In this document: piece by piece, positions 46,790 through 55,552 of the stretch
Layout of the letters: every line of letters starts with the position of its first letter
Position numbering within the stretch: the stretch's first letter is position 1
Virus record (IMG/VR): IMGVR_UViG_3300000117_000009
Coordinates: 1 to 64,000 of that record
DNA: 64,000 bases
Reading direction: 5' to 3' (one strand)
DNA from: a virus
Notes under the pieces: model-generated
The model's database searches: none
What the model saw: only the letters and a program-made list of their open reading frames with translations
Told to the model about the DNA's origin: nothing
Made by a program: the position numbers and the translations under genes

Positions 46790-49555
46790 TTAAGAAAGCA
46801 TTAAAGAAATGTATTTTTTAATTAGCGATTCATTTGATTCTTGCGGAGATTGAGGGTTTTGTTTTTGTTGAAGTAATTGTCTAGTATCACTAATTAATTT
46901 AAGCATAGATCCTTTACTGAACATTTTTTCTATATAATCTATTACAATTTCAATACCTTCTTCGGGTAAATATAAATTGGCGTCAGGTGCAAGTGTTACT
47001 GCATAATTGACGCTTTGATGTATTCCCTTAACAATTTTAAGAACTTGCATCTGACTCATCCCACTAAAAAACAATGATAGCTGACTAGAATTATTTGCAA
47101 CCTGTTCAAATAATTCGTTGTCACCTTCTGTATAATGTATTCTACCTAGATCTAAACTATTCATGTGAGATTCTGGTATTGTTTTTAGCAGAGCAATAGT
47201 CTCAAGATATTGTTCTACACCTTTCGTAGATCTTAACAAAAGCATTAAAAGATCATTAAAATGTTTTTTGTTGTTTGGCTTAATATCAATATAGCTAAAA
47301 CAAGCTTTACATAAAGAGATGAGAGACTGGAATGGTATCTTTATGTCATAACTAATCCGTCTTAAATACATATGGAGATTGCTAATATCTGGAGGAATAT
47401 CACCTGAAATTATTCCTGAAACCAATGCTTCAGCGTACTCTTTATTTTTTGTATCAATTTTTCTATTGTTTTTTAGTATTAATCGAGTTTCTGCAGGTGT
47501 CTGAGATTGTTTGAGTTCATCAATTAAAGGACTCCAGTTGTTTGCGACTTCAAACCTTTGATTAACAAACTGATGATATTTTTGGTTTGTAATTTGACTT
47601 TTAATGTTTTCATCGTTAATGTTTAATAAATTTTGTTCAACATTCTTTCTAGCTTTTGCGCCTAATCTATCGATGTCTTCAAAAATTATATCAATTATTT
47701 TATTTAAAAGATCAATTCTAACACTACTTATTGTTTGCGGCTGAAATAAGGAAAAAACACCGCGAGACATATTATCAATAGAACCAGCAATTTGTGCTGA
47801 AGAAATCGTATCAAGCTCTTTAAACAGAAACTGCTGAATTTCAGGTAATTCTGTAAAGTATTCTCTTTCCCAAGGAAGCATGCAAATAGTTGTTTTATAG
47901 TCTCTGTTTTTTGTTGGAAAGTAAAAAGAAAGCATTTTTACTAAAACATTGAGTATATCTTGGCCAGTAAGATTATCTAAGCGACTTCGATACCTTGCTA
48001 ATTGAGAAATTTGAGTTAATCCTACATTCATCATTAAGCGGTTATTGTCAAGCCTGTTTAGCTTATCTAGAGACTTTCTAGAAAATAACATATCATTTAC
48101 AGATGAGCTGCCGCTATATTGTATGTTACCAAAAACCAGCATGCCATAACTGACTTTGTCTGCGTTTTCTATGTAAATATCAACAAACTTTTCAAAGTCT
48201 TCTTTTGTTACACTTTGTTTGTTTATTGGAGAAGTTAGTATATCCAAAAATTTTGGAAAATAATAATTGACGTCATTGTCTGCAAAATAGTTTATTTTTT
48301 TGCAAAGTTCTGTTATTAAGTCTAAACATTCTAAGTGAATATTTTCTATATTACTCTTGTCAACCCTTAAAGCAAACATTGGATTGCCAGATGCACCAAC
48401 AGCTTTATTTATTTTGTTTTTTGTATTTGAAAACAAAACGTGGTTGATAAACATATTTTCTATTTGTAAGTTATCATTAACAACTAGATCATAGACCTTC
48501 TGTACAGTTTCGTATGTTAAATCAGCAGAATCAGCAACTTTATTGATTTCATTACACCAATAAAGTGTAGGTAAAAGTCCTTCTACTTTTTGAAGTTGAT
48601 CTTGCTTGAAGTCTTCTTCGTCAACATCGTTTTCTTGTGCAATATCGTTTAATGTTTCAAAGTCTATGTCTAATGCTAACTTTTGGTCTGGAAAAAAGCT
48701 TGCAATATTTGAATGCCATTCTACATCTTTGCCTACGACTCTTCCTAGTTCTACGACTTTTGCTTTTCTCTGCGGATTGTAAACAACACAAACCGGTCCA
48801 TCATGGTCACCTCTAAATATGATACCGTCTATAACAGAAGTTAAATATTTGTGTGTATAATTCCCCATGACATATCTAGTAAAATCAAAAGCAGAACCAG
48901 AAGTTAGTTGTTTATTGCTAGGATCATCGACTAAATAACTAGTCCCAGATATTCGTTGTGTCAATGAAGTGCAATGTTGTTTTAAGTCTTCTTTTGTTTT
49001 TGCAAACAATTCGTCTTTTACAAGAGAAGAAAACTTTTCATCAAACAACTTTTCTATCTGGTCTTCTATTTTCCATTTATCACCGTGAATTTGTTTAGCC
49101 AGATCTTCAAAAAATATAATATAGTTGCTGATGTCAACTTCAAATTTAAAACATATATCCCCATACAAATGAACAATAGAAGGGTTAAAGTCATAACATG
49201 TATATAATCCTGGGCCGTACATATCTCCGTGACCAGGTGTAAACCCAGTTCCCACTGTATATGGGTCTGATAGTAGTTCTGTAATTCCTTGAAGCTCTAT
49301 GTCACTTTTACTTTGCGTGGTTGTACCACTCCTGGCTTTGTCGTAAGTAACTCTATTGATAATGTTTCTAGCACGATCTTTGACTTTTCTTGGTTTACTA
49401 GGCTTAAAGGGCTTTTCTGTATCTTTTACATAAGATGAATAATCTTTAAACTTTTTTGAACCTGTTAAGTGATAAACTGAAAGTTTGTTTCCTTTTAGTT
49501 CTATTCCTTTATTTTCTTTAATGAGAAAATTTTCTTTTAAACTATACTTCGCCAT
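46790..49555 (-). CDS. Large protein with ADP-ribosyltransferase-like N-terminal domain
   Basis: A 921-residue protein from the ATG at 49553-49555, chosen because ACAAGG lies just upstream; an earlier in-frame start would add 22 hydrophobic residues without a ribosome site. Residues 1-14 fit the targeting-like leader (FLIKE). At about residues 27-155 the order LSVYHLTGSKKF, then TGFTPGHGDMYGPGLYTCYD, then YGDICFKFEVDI resembles the His / Tyr motifs of diphtheria-toxin/PARP-type ADP-ribosyltransferases (YHxT and GxGxY). The remaining 700 residues are helical repeats. T4 Alt, also head-packaged, is the known analogue. Activity is inferred; the third catalytic residue was not identified. Confidence 0.5.
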   Translation of the reverse strand: MAKYSLKENFLIKENKGIELKGNKLSVYHLTGSKKFKDYSSYVKDTEKPFKPSKPRKVKDRARNIINRVTYDKARSGTTTQSKSDIELQGITELLSDPYTVGTGFTPGHGDMYGPGLYTCYDFNPSIVHLYGDICFKFEVDISNYIIFFEDLAKQIHGDKWKIEDQIEKLFDEKFSSLVKDELFAKTKEDLKQHCTSLTQRISGTSYLVDDPSNKQLTSGSAFDFTRYVMGNYTHKYLTSVIDGIIFRGDHDGPVCVVYNPQRKAKVVELGRVVGKDVEWHSNIASFFPDQKLALDIDFETLNDIAQENDVDEEDFKQDQLQKVEGLLPTLYWCNEINKVADSADLTYETVQKVYDLVVNDNLQIENMFINHVLFSNTKNKINKAVGASGNPMFALRVDKSNIENIHLECLDLITELCKKINYFADNDVNYYFPKFLDILTSPINKQSVTKEDFEKFVDIYIENADKVSYGMLVFGNIQYSGSSSVNDMLFSRKSLDKLNRLDNNRLMMNVGLTQISQLARYRSRLDNLTGQDILNVLVKMLSFYFPTKNRDYKTTICMLPWEREYFTELPEIQQFLFKELDTISSAQIAGSIDNMSRGVFSLFQPQTISSVRIDLLNKIIDIIFEDIDRLGAKARKNVEQNLLNINDENIKSQITNQKYHQFVNQRFEVANNWSPLIDELKQSQTPAETRLILKNNRKIDTKNKEYAEALVSGIISGDIPPDISNLHMYLRRISYDIKIPFQSLISLCKACFSYIDIKPNNKKHFNDLLMLLLRSTKGVEQYLETIALLKTIPESHMNSLDLGRIHYTEGDNELFEQVANNSSQLSLFFSGMSQMQVLKIVKGIHQSVNYAVTLAPDANLYLPEEGIEIVIDYIEKMFSKGSMLKLISDTRQLLQQKQNPQSPQESNESLIKKYISLMLS

Positions 49556-49577
49556 TATAAACCTTGTTGTATCTTTT

Positions 49578-49641
49578 ATGTGTAAATATAAATATAATGT
49601 TGATATAATAAATAAAAACAAGAAAGGTATATAATTTGTCT
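49578..49641 (+). repeat. 64-bp direct repeat, copy A (promoter region)
   Basis: Matches copy B at 50613-50676 over 64 bases with two mismatches. It carries the whole early promoter, a ribosome site (AAGAAAGG) and TTGTCT, the first two codons of the polymerase III gene in copy B. Here the frame stops after 13 codons (49636-49674), so it is a remnant start. Confidence 0.92.
49579..49609 (+). promoter_or_regulatory. Early-type promoter in repeat copy A
   Basis: TGTGTAAA at 49579-49586, 17 bases, then TATAAT at 49604-49609, pointing right. Its transcript would run antisense through the 49684-50589 gene toward polymerase III. A TATAAATA box (49587-49594) lies within the spacer. Confidence 0.65.
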
Positions 49642-49683
49642 AAATGTCTGATTATTATAAGATCACAGATTTAGAAAAAATAA

Positions 49684-50589
49684 TTACACTATTCCTAATG
49701 TAATTGTTTTATTTTTGCTTAAAATCTTTTTTGTCAAGATATTACAAATATGTTTGTTGATTTGCTTTATTAGTGTTACAAGACTTTCAATATTAATAAA
49801 AGTCTCTTCTTTTAAGTAGTATGGATATTCATCTTTGGTTATAAAGTCTGCTAAATTAAAATTTTGTAAATCAATTTTTAATTTTTCAATATTCTGGTTT
49901 GATTTTTCAATATCGAAGACCTTGGTTTTTTCATCAAACTCTATAATAAAAAGATATAAAAACGCAAAAAGAGAAGGCTCGCTATCTTCAAAATCAAAAT
50001 AGTGTGGGTAATCTTTTGAAGAAAGAGCTTGCATTATAAATTCATGAAATAAATAAATATCGTTTTGTTCAAATTTAGTCTGTATGTTAAATTGTATTTC
50101 TTCTTCTAAATATACATGATATAGGTCGTGTATTGACCATATTGTATTACCAACGTGATCTTTGTTTATTTTTGATGATACATCTCCGAATTCTGGTACA
50201 ATAACAATATCTACTTCTGAAGATAATACAATCTGATTGTATTTTTTACTGTCAATAAGATCTACATCATTTAACGCGTTAGCAACTTTAGCTCTATTTT
50301 CTTTGTTGTTTTGTAAAACTATCTTTAAATTGTTGTTTTTATTTTTGTTTATACTTTTCATTATGTCTTTAAATAACGTGTTTTCTTTGTTACTTTTAGT
50401 TATAACATACGTAATAGGAAAGATAACGGGTCTTCTATCTCTCAGAGAATTAAAATCTACTCTTTTAGATTTGATATGTTTGCTAATTTTTTCACTAGGC
50501 AATCCTCTTTCTAAGATTGCTTTTTTAATAAAGTTTTGTTTCCACTCGATTAATAACTCTTTAAATTCTCTTCTACGCAACTTGCTCAT
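49684..50589 (-). CDS. Unknown protein inserted between duplicated promoters, virion-type N-terminus
   Basis: A 301-residue protein from the ATG at 50587-50589; AAAGGA lies six bases upstream, and an earlier TTG is less likely. The N-terminus SKLRRREFKELLIEWKQNF is a strongly basic helix with LIE at 13-15, a form I associate with virion proteins of marine phages. The centre has a strand and WSIHDLYHVYLEEE, which could be a metal-binding helix. No firm family. It lies between two 64-bp promoter repeats, so it looks like a single-gene insertion. Confidence 0.5.
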   Translation of the reverse strand: MSKLRRREFKELLIEWKQNFIKKAILERGLPSEKISKHIKSKRVDFNSLRDRRPVIFPITYVITKSNKENTLFKDIMKSINKNKNNNLKIVLQNNKENRAKVANALNDVDLIDSKKYNQIVLSSEVDIVIVPEFGDVSSKINKDHVGNTIWSIHDLYHVYLEEEIQFNIQTKFEQNDIYLFHEFIMQALSSKDYPHYFDFEDSEPSLFAFLYLFIIEFDEKTKVFDIEKSNQNIEKLKIDLQNFNLADFITKDEYPYYLKEETFINIESLVTLIKQINKHICNILTKKILSKNKTITLGIV

Positions 50590-50612
50590 TTGCAATCCTT
50601 TGTAATATTAAT

Positions 50613-50676
50613 ATGTGTAAATATAAATATAATATTGTTATAATAAATAAAAACAAGAAAGGTATATAATTTGTCT
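50613..50676 (+). repeat. 64-bp direct repeat, copy B (promoter region)
   Basis: Second copy of the repeat at 49578-49641, two mismatches. It ends inside the first two codons of the polymerase III gene and is the working copy. Confidence 0.92.
50614..50644 (+). promoter_or_regulatory. Early-type promoter for polymerase III alpha
   Basis: TGTGTAAA at 50614-50621, 17 bases, then TATAAT at 50639-50644, 26 bases before the TTG start. AAGAAAGG follows as ribosome site. Confidence 0.7.
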
Positions 50677-53600
50677 ATTGATTTAATAACTCCACCAGAC
50701 AGGTTTGTTTCTCTTCATTCACACTCAACTTTTAGCACTTTTGATGGATTAGGATACCCATCAGATCATATAGACTTTGTTCTTTCTGAATCTCAAGGAA
50801 TGGATGCCTGGGGACTAACAGATCATGGCAATGGTAACGGTCTTGCTCATGCACATTCTCATGCTGTTAAAATGCAAAAGGCAGGCAAAAACTTTCGTCA
50901 AGTTTACGGTGTAGAGTTTTATTTTGTCCCCTCACTAGATCAATGGACTGATGATTATGCTGCACATCGTCAAGCTATTAAAGACGCAAAGACAGCTGCT
51001 GCTGCTGAAAAGAAAGGCAAAGAAAATATTGTCATTGACGCTGATGATGAAAGTGGCGGACTAGTTATAGAGGACGAAGATGAATCTAAAAAAATCGACA
51101 TTCTCAAAGACGAGTGGAAACGCCGATACCACTTAGTCATCACAGCAAGAAACAGAAAAGGCCTTAATAATCTATTTACACTTGTAAAGAAGTCGTATAA
51201 AGACGGATTCTATAGATACCCACGTGTTGACTTTAAAATGATTAAAGAACATGGAGAAGGCCTTCATATATCAACTGCATGTTTAGGCGGCATCTACAGC
51301 AACCGTATTCTTCGCGGTGTTGCACATGACAAATCACGTGACGAAATTCAAAAAGATCTACAAAACCTATCAGACAGATTTACAGACGCTGTTGGTATTG
51401 AAAACTTTAAATTAGAACTACAATTCAATAAGCTTAATAAACAGCATGTTGTTAATGACTACCTCATAGAACATCACAAACTAACTGGCATTCCTCTTAT
51501 TTCAACAGCAGATTCTCACTACCCGAGTAATGATAAGTGGCAAGCGAGAGAGTTGTATAAGAAGCTTGGATGGTTAGGCAAGAAGGATGGCATGACGCTA
51601 CCTGCTTTTGAAGATCTTAAGTGTGAGTTGTATCCTAAGAATGCTCAACAAATGTGGGATGAATTCTTAGAAGGCTATAAAGAACACGACTTCTACAAAG
51701 GGAATGAGCAACTTGTTAAAGAGTCGATAGAAAGAACACACGACATTGTCTGGAATGACTTTGAAGATACTTGGATAGATGTAAGTGCTAAACTCCCAAC
51801 AATATCAATACCTAACAAGACACCTTTCAAACACCTGTCAGATCTAGTTAAGAATGCTTTGGTTAGCGAAGGGTTGCATACTAATAAAGAGTATGTAGAT
51901 AGAGCTAAGTATGAATTGTCTGACATTAAGTATCTTGGGCACGAAGCTTACTTCATTACAATGTATGAGATCTTTAAAAAAGCAGAAACAAAGACATTAT
52001 TTGGGCCTGCGCGCGGGAGTGGCGGAGGCTCGTTAGTTAACTACTTATTAGGCATTACACAGCTTGACCCTATTCCTTATAACTTGCTTTGGAGTAGATT
52101 TTTAGGTAGGCATCGTGTTTCTTGGCCTGATATTGACACAGACGCTGGTGATCGAGATGAACTCATCAATGCAGCAAAGGAATTGTATGGCGATGATGCT
52201 GTTATTCCAGTATCAAACTTTAATACGCTTAAACTTAAATCACTTGTAAAAGACATTGCAAAGTTTTATGATATTCCGTTTGACGAAGTAAACAAAGTAA
52301 CTGGGCCTCTTCAAGATCAAGTTATGCAAAAAGCAATGGACAAGAATCAAGAAAAGTCTGTATTCGTTCTTAAACATGAAGACTGTATGAAATACTCACC
52401 AGAGTATAATGAATTTATGACAGAATATCCTGAGGTCGCTGAACATGTTGAGACTTTGTTTATGCAGAATAGAGCTATCGGTAGACACGCAGGCGGTGTA
52501 ATAATAGCTGATGCTGATTCTCTTGCAGAGTCAATGCCAATTGTTGGTGTTCGTGGAGAACTACAAACTCCCTGGACAGAAGGCATGAACTTTAGAAATC
52601 TTGAAGATAATGGTTTTCTTAAGTTTGATTTCTTAGGCTTAACATTGCTTAAAGACGTAGAAAACTGCATCTATAGGATTCTCAAAAAGCAAGGAAATAA
52701 TAATCCTACATTCACAGATGCAAGAGCATTCTTTGATAAACATTTAAACTGTAGGTTTGTTAAACAAAATGATCCTAAAGTTTGGGAACATGTATACAAA
52801 GACGGAAAGTTTTGTGGAATATTTCAATTTACAGCGCCTGGTGCTAGAAACTTTGCAAAGGAAGCAGAACCTGATTCTATTGAAGAACTAGCAGCTTTAA
52901 CAGCTATATACAGACCCGGTCCACTTAAAGCAAATGTGCATAAGAAGTATGTTAAAGCAAAAAGAAACGCTTCAGAAATTAAGTATGATCACCCTATTAT
53001 TGAAAAGATATTAGGGCCTACGTTTAACTACGTAGTTTTTCAAGAGCAGTTTATGCTACTAGCACAGGAGCTAAGTGGATTTGACCCAGGCGAAGCTGAT
53101 AAGCTTAGAAAAACTCTGGTTAAGAAGTCACTAGATACACTTCATTCTAAAGGTTCAGAAAAAGCAATTGCTAGAGAAAAGTTTATCAAGGGTGCTAAAG
53201 AATTAAACGATGTTCCGGAGTCAGTATCATCTAAGTTATGGGAAGACATAGAAAATTTTGCTGTTTACGGCTTTAACAAGTCTCACGCAGTTGCATATGC
53301 TATTGGTTCATATTACGCAGCTTGGTTGCATACGCATCACGAGACTGAGTGGCTGGCTGCAATATTACAGTCTGAAAATGGTAATCCTAAAGGCATGTCA
53401 AAAGCCATTTCAGAGATTAAGTCGTTTGGGTATGAGATTGCTGCAATAGATATAAATCACTCTGAAGCAGAATGGGAATATTCTGAAGTGTTGAAAGCTT
53501 TTGTTCCGCCACTAACATCGCTCAAAGGAGTAGGAGATAAAGCTGTTGAAGAAGTATTTGCGAATAGACCATACAAAAATTTAAATACTCTATTTTATGA

Positions 53601-54246
53601 TGCAGAAGGAGTATGGAAACATTCCAAGTTAAACAAGACAGCTTTTTCTTCGCTAGCGAAGATGGAAGCATTTAAGTCTCTTGACGAGTTTAAAACTGAC
53701 GAATTGGATAATCACAAGCAACTCCATGATTTAATACTTGATAACTATACTACTCTCAAGAAAGGTTATTGGGGAATGACAAAAACTGCAGTAAAAAGAG
53801 CAAAAAAGAATCAAGAAGAAATTGTTCCAATTGTTGAAGATTTATTGACAAAGTATCGAGTTGTTTCTGACTGGAATAGATCAGAAAAAATTAGGAATTA
53901 TTTTGATCTCAGCAATGATGCAAGTGACGACCTCCTGTTTCCACCAAGTTTAATTAAAAAGTTAAACGACAAGCAAATCAACAGCGTCTTTGATATACCT
54001 GCAGGTGAAAGAGGAATTGGCTGGTTTACAGTGACAGAAGTTATTCATAAGACAACAAAAAACAACAAGGCGTTTATGCGATGGAAGTGTGTTGACTCAG
54101 ATAATCGTAGCGGATGGTTAAGAGTTTGGGGTAGTGTTGAAGATGGTGTTGAGTTTAGTACATGGCTTGCTGACGTAAAGAATGATGCTGGATGGGGTAT
54201 GTCATCTACACTTGCTAAACTTAAAAAGATTAATGCGTTTGATTAA
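50671..54246 (+). CDS. dnaE: DNA polymerase III alpha subunit (family C, DnaE-type) with PHP domain
   Basis: A 1191-residue replicative polymerase, about the length of bacterial DnaE. The start is TTG with AAAGG upstream. The N-terminal PHP domain keeps its metal residues: LHSHSTFSTFDG (His16, His18, Asp25), LTDHGN, YGVEFYF, YHLVITARN, STACLGG and TADSHYP. The palm carries GPARGSGGGSLVNYLLGI and the catalytic PDIDTD (Asp487, Asp489, with Asp491). The fingers include RAIGRHAGGVIIA, and YGFNKSHAVAYA is family-typical. The C-terminal part has an OB fold (GWFTVTEVIHKTTKNNKAFM). An acidic insertion at about residues 110-145 breaks the PHP domain. No sliding clamp or loader is seen in the window. 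Confidence 0.95.
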   Translation: MSIDLITPPDRFVSLHSHSTFSTFDGLGYPSDHIDFVLSESQGMDAWGLTDHGNGNGLAHAHSHAVKMQKAGKNFRQVYGVEFYFVPSLDQWTDDYAAHRQAIKDAKTAAAAEKKGKENIVIDADDESGGLVIEDEDESKKIDILKDEWKRRYHLVITARNRKGLNNLFTLVKKSYKDGFYRYPRVDFKMIKEHGEGLHISTACLGGIYSNRILRGVAHDKSRDEIQKDLQNLSDRFTDAVGIENFKLELQFNKLNKQHVVNDYLIEHHKLTGIPLISTADSHYPSNDKWQARELYKKLGWLGKKDGMTLPAFEDLKCELYPKNAQQMWDEFLEGYKEHDFYKGNEQLVKESIERTHDIVWNDFEDTWIDVSAKLPTISIPNKTPFKHLSDLVKNALVSEGLHTNKEYVDRAKYELSDIKYLGHEAYFITMYEIFKKAETKTLFGPARGSGGGSLVNYLLGITQLDPIPYNLLWSRFLGRHRVSWPDIDTDAGDRDELINAAKELYGDDAVIPVSNFNTLKLKSLVKDIAKFYDIPFDEVNKVTGPLQDQVMQKAMDKNQEKSVFVLKHEDCMKYSPEYNEFMTEYPEVAEHVETLFMQNRAIGRHAGGVIIADADSLAESMPIVGVRGELQTPWTEGMNFRNLEDNGFLKFDFLGLTLLKDVENCIYRILKKQGNNNPTFTDARAFFDKHLNCRFVKQNDPKVWEHVYKDGKFCGIFQFTAPGARNFAKEAEPDSIEELAALTAIYRPGPLKANVHKKYVKAKRNASEIKYDHPIIEKILGPTFNYVVFQEQFMLLAQELSGFDPGEADKLRKTLVKKSLDTLHSKGSEKAIAREKFIKGAKELNDVPESVSSKLWEDIENFAVYGFNKSHAVAYAIGSYYAAWLHTHHETEWLAAILQSENGNPKGMSKAISEIKSFGYEIAAIDINHSEAEWEYSEVLKAFVPPLTSLKGVGDKAVEEVFANRPYKNLNTLFYDAEGVWKHSKLNKTAFSSLAKMEAFKSLDEFKTDELDNHKQLHDLILDNYTTLKKGYWGMTKTAVKRAKKNQEEIVPIVEDLLTKYRVVSDWNRSEKIRNYFDLSNDASDDLLFPPSLIKKLNDKQINSVFDIPAGERGIGWFTVTEVIHKTTKNNKAFMRWKCVDSDNRSGWLRVWGSVEDGVEFSTWLADVKNDAGWGMSSTLAKLKKINAFD

Positions 54247-54258
54247 ACGTATTAGATG

Positions 54259-54570
54259 CTAGAATGACATCATTTCTATAGGTGTTACTCCAAGCTTTAA
54301 TAGCTTTTCTTTATACATCGATTTAAATTTTAATTTCATCTCATGTCTTAGTTTATTGTCGTTTATTTCGTCTGCTTTTTGCATATTCAACCTGTACATT
54401 GCTAGTAAAGTTTCTTTATCTGCAGTTTCACTATTATTAGGTCCAGGCCCTAAAGCTTGAATAGGATCTGAACCCATGTGTCCATGACCACCTGACAGGT
54501 CGTCGCTATAGTGAGATTCTTTTATAGCACTTCTAATGATTGAGCGTAAACGTCTTTCTGTGATTTTCAT
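54259..54570 (-). CDS. Small protein with capsid-targeting-like N-terminus
   Basis: A 103-residue protein with a strong AGGAG ribosome site. The N-terminus KITERRLRSIIRSAIKE ends at IKE 16-18. The middle is Gly/Pro-rich with HGHMGSDPIQALGPGP, and the C-terminal 50 residues are a charged helix. A TATAAATA box on the minus strand lies about 50 bases upstream, so late expression fits. It is convergent with the polymerase gene. Packaging is inferred. Confidence 0.55.
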   Translation of the reverse strand: MKITERRLRSIIRSAIKESHYSDDLSGGHGHMGSDPIQALGPGPNNSETADKETLLAMYRLNMQKADEINDNKLRHEMKLKFKSMYKEKLLKLGVTPIEMMSF

Positions 54571-54621
54571 ATTTGTTTTCTCCTAAAATATGTTTTTAAA
54601 TATGATAAAATTTTATATTTT

Positions 54622-54629
54622 TATTTATA
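54622..54629 (-). promoter_or_regulatory. Candidate late promoter (TATAAATA, minus strand)
   Basis: TATTTATA on the plus strand is TATAAATA on the minus strand, 51 bases before the ATG of the 103-residue virion-type gene. AT-rich context makes chance possible. Confidence 0.4.
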
Positions 54630-54652
54630 ATATAAAATAAAAAAGGTTTTAA

Positions 54653-55543
54653 ATGAGATTTTTCAATATTAATATCGAAGGCCCTGATTGCAGTGGCAAA
54701 ACAACTTTATACAGTCAGCTGCACAAAGAAACTAATTTTAAATATAACATTCAAGACAGAAGTTGTATGTCTATGTTTGTTTATGCAAAGATGTATGGAA
54801 GAGAAGATGCATCACTTTGGTTTGATAAAATTTTAGACGACCTTAAGCGACTAGACACACTTTACATACTTCTTTTACCTTCAGAAAAAACAATTCTTAA
54901 TAGACTACAAAAAAGAGGCGATGATTTTCAAGATAAAGACAGCATTTTAAAAGTAAGAAGTTATTTTAGAAATATTGCAAAAATGGGTTTTGGTTCCTAT
55001 CCTAACGTTTTAGTTTTAGAAGAAGATGATTTAGAAACAAATATAAACAAAACATTACAGTTTATAAACGCTCTAAACGAAATGCCTGGTCAAGAACTAA
55101 TCAAGTCTTTAGTGTTTAGCAGTGGTAGAAATGAATTGATTGATGTACAATGTAAAGAAGAAGTTAATAGAAATCATTTGGATTTAACTGTATTAGACTT
55201 TCCTCAAGAAAAAGAGTATTACGAAAAAATTGAGTTTGAGTTTTTTAATAAAATTTTTAGAGAGTTTGTTGGACTAAACGAACGCAATCAAGCACAAAAG
55301 CATGATAGCAGAAGATTTATCTATACTAGTGATAGTTGTATATCAATGATTCACGTTTTATGGCGCCAAAATAAATTAAATGTATTGGCAACCCTAAGAT
55401 CTTCAAACGTATCAAAAACTTTATGGGCTGATTATGAATTTCTTAAGATACTTAGTGTTAAAACTGCCAAAGAAATGTCTTTACCTGAAGATTGTGTTAT
55501 AAAACTTACAGTTGATATTCGATCGGCACATATAGTACCTTAG
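54653..55543 (+). CDS. Fusion of dNMP-kinase-like P-loop domain and thymidylate-synthase-like domain
   Basis: A 296-residue protein. Residues 1-145 are a thymidylate-kinase-like P-loop domain: INIEGPDCSGKTTLYSQL, then LYILLLPSEKTILNRLQKRG as the lid-like region. Residues about 165-296 resemble the C-terminal core of thymidylate synthase: ISMIHVLWRQNKLNVLATLR, then SSNVSKTLWADYEFLKIL, and IKLTVDIRSAHI, which lines up with the family's RSxD and DxHxY segments. The catalytic Cys of thymidylate synthase is not visible, so this half may only bind nucleotide. It sits directly before thymidine kinase. A role in phosphorylating a normal or modified pyrimidine nucleotide is inferred. Confidence 0.6.
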   Translation: MRFFNINIEGPDCSGKTTLYSQLHKETNFKYNIQDRSCMSMFVYAKMYGREDASLWFDKILDDLKRLDTLYILLLPSEKTILNRLQKRGDDFQDKDSILKVRSYFRNIAKMGFGSYPNVLVLEEDDLETNINKTLQFINALNEMPGQELIKSLVFSSGRNELIDVQCKEEVNRNHLDLTVLDFPQEKEYYEKIEFEFFNKIFREFVGLNERNQAQKHDSRRFIYTSDSCISMIHVLWRQNKLNVLATLRSSNVSKTLWADYEFLKILSVKTAKEMSLPEDCVIKLTVDIRSAHIVP

Positions 55544-55552
55544 AGAATTTTT

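Noticed and set aside
49556-49621. Signal peptide on the ART-like minus-strand protein
   Set aside because: The hydrophobic residues come from an upstream in-frame extension with no ribosome site. The ATG at 49553-49555 has a good one.
50237-50605. Plus-strand hydrophobic frame opposite the 301-residue gene
   Set aside because: It looks like a membrane protein only because it is the complement of a Lys/Asn-rich gene. It has no ribosome site.
49578-50676. Insertion sequence or transposon formed by the 64-bp repeats
   Set aside because: The repeats are direct, contain a promoter and a gene start, and the gene between them has no transposase motif. A recombination-based insertion explains this better.
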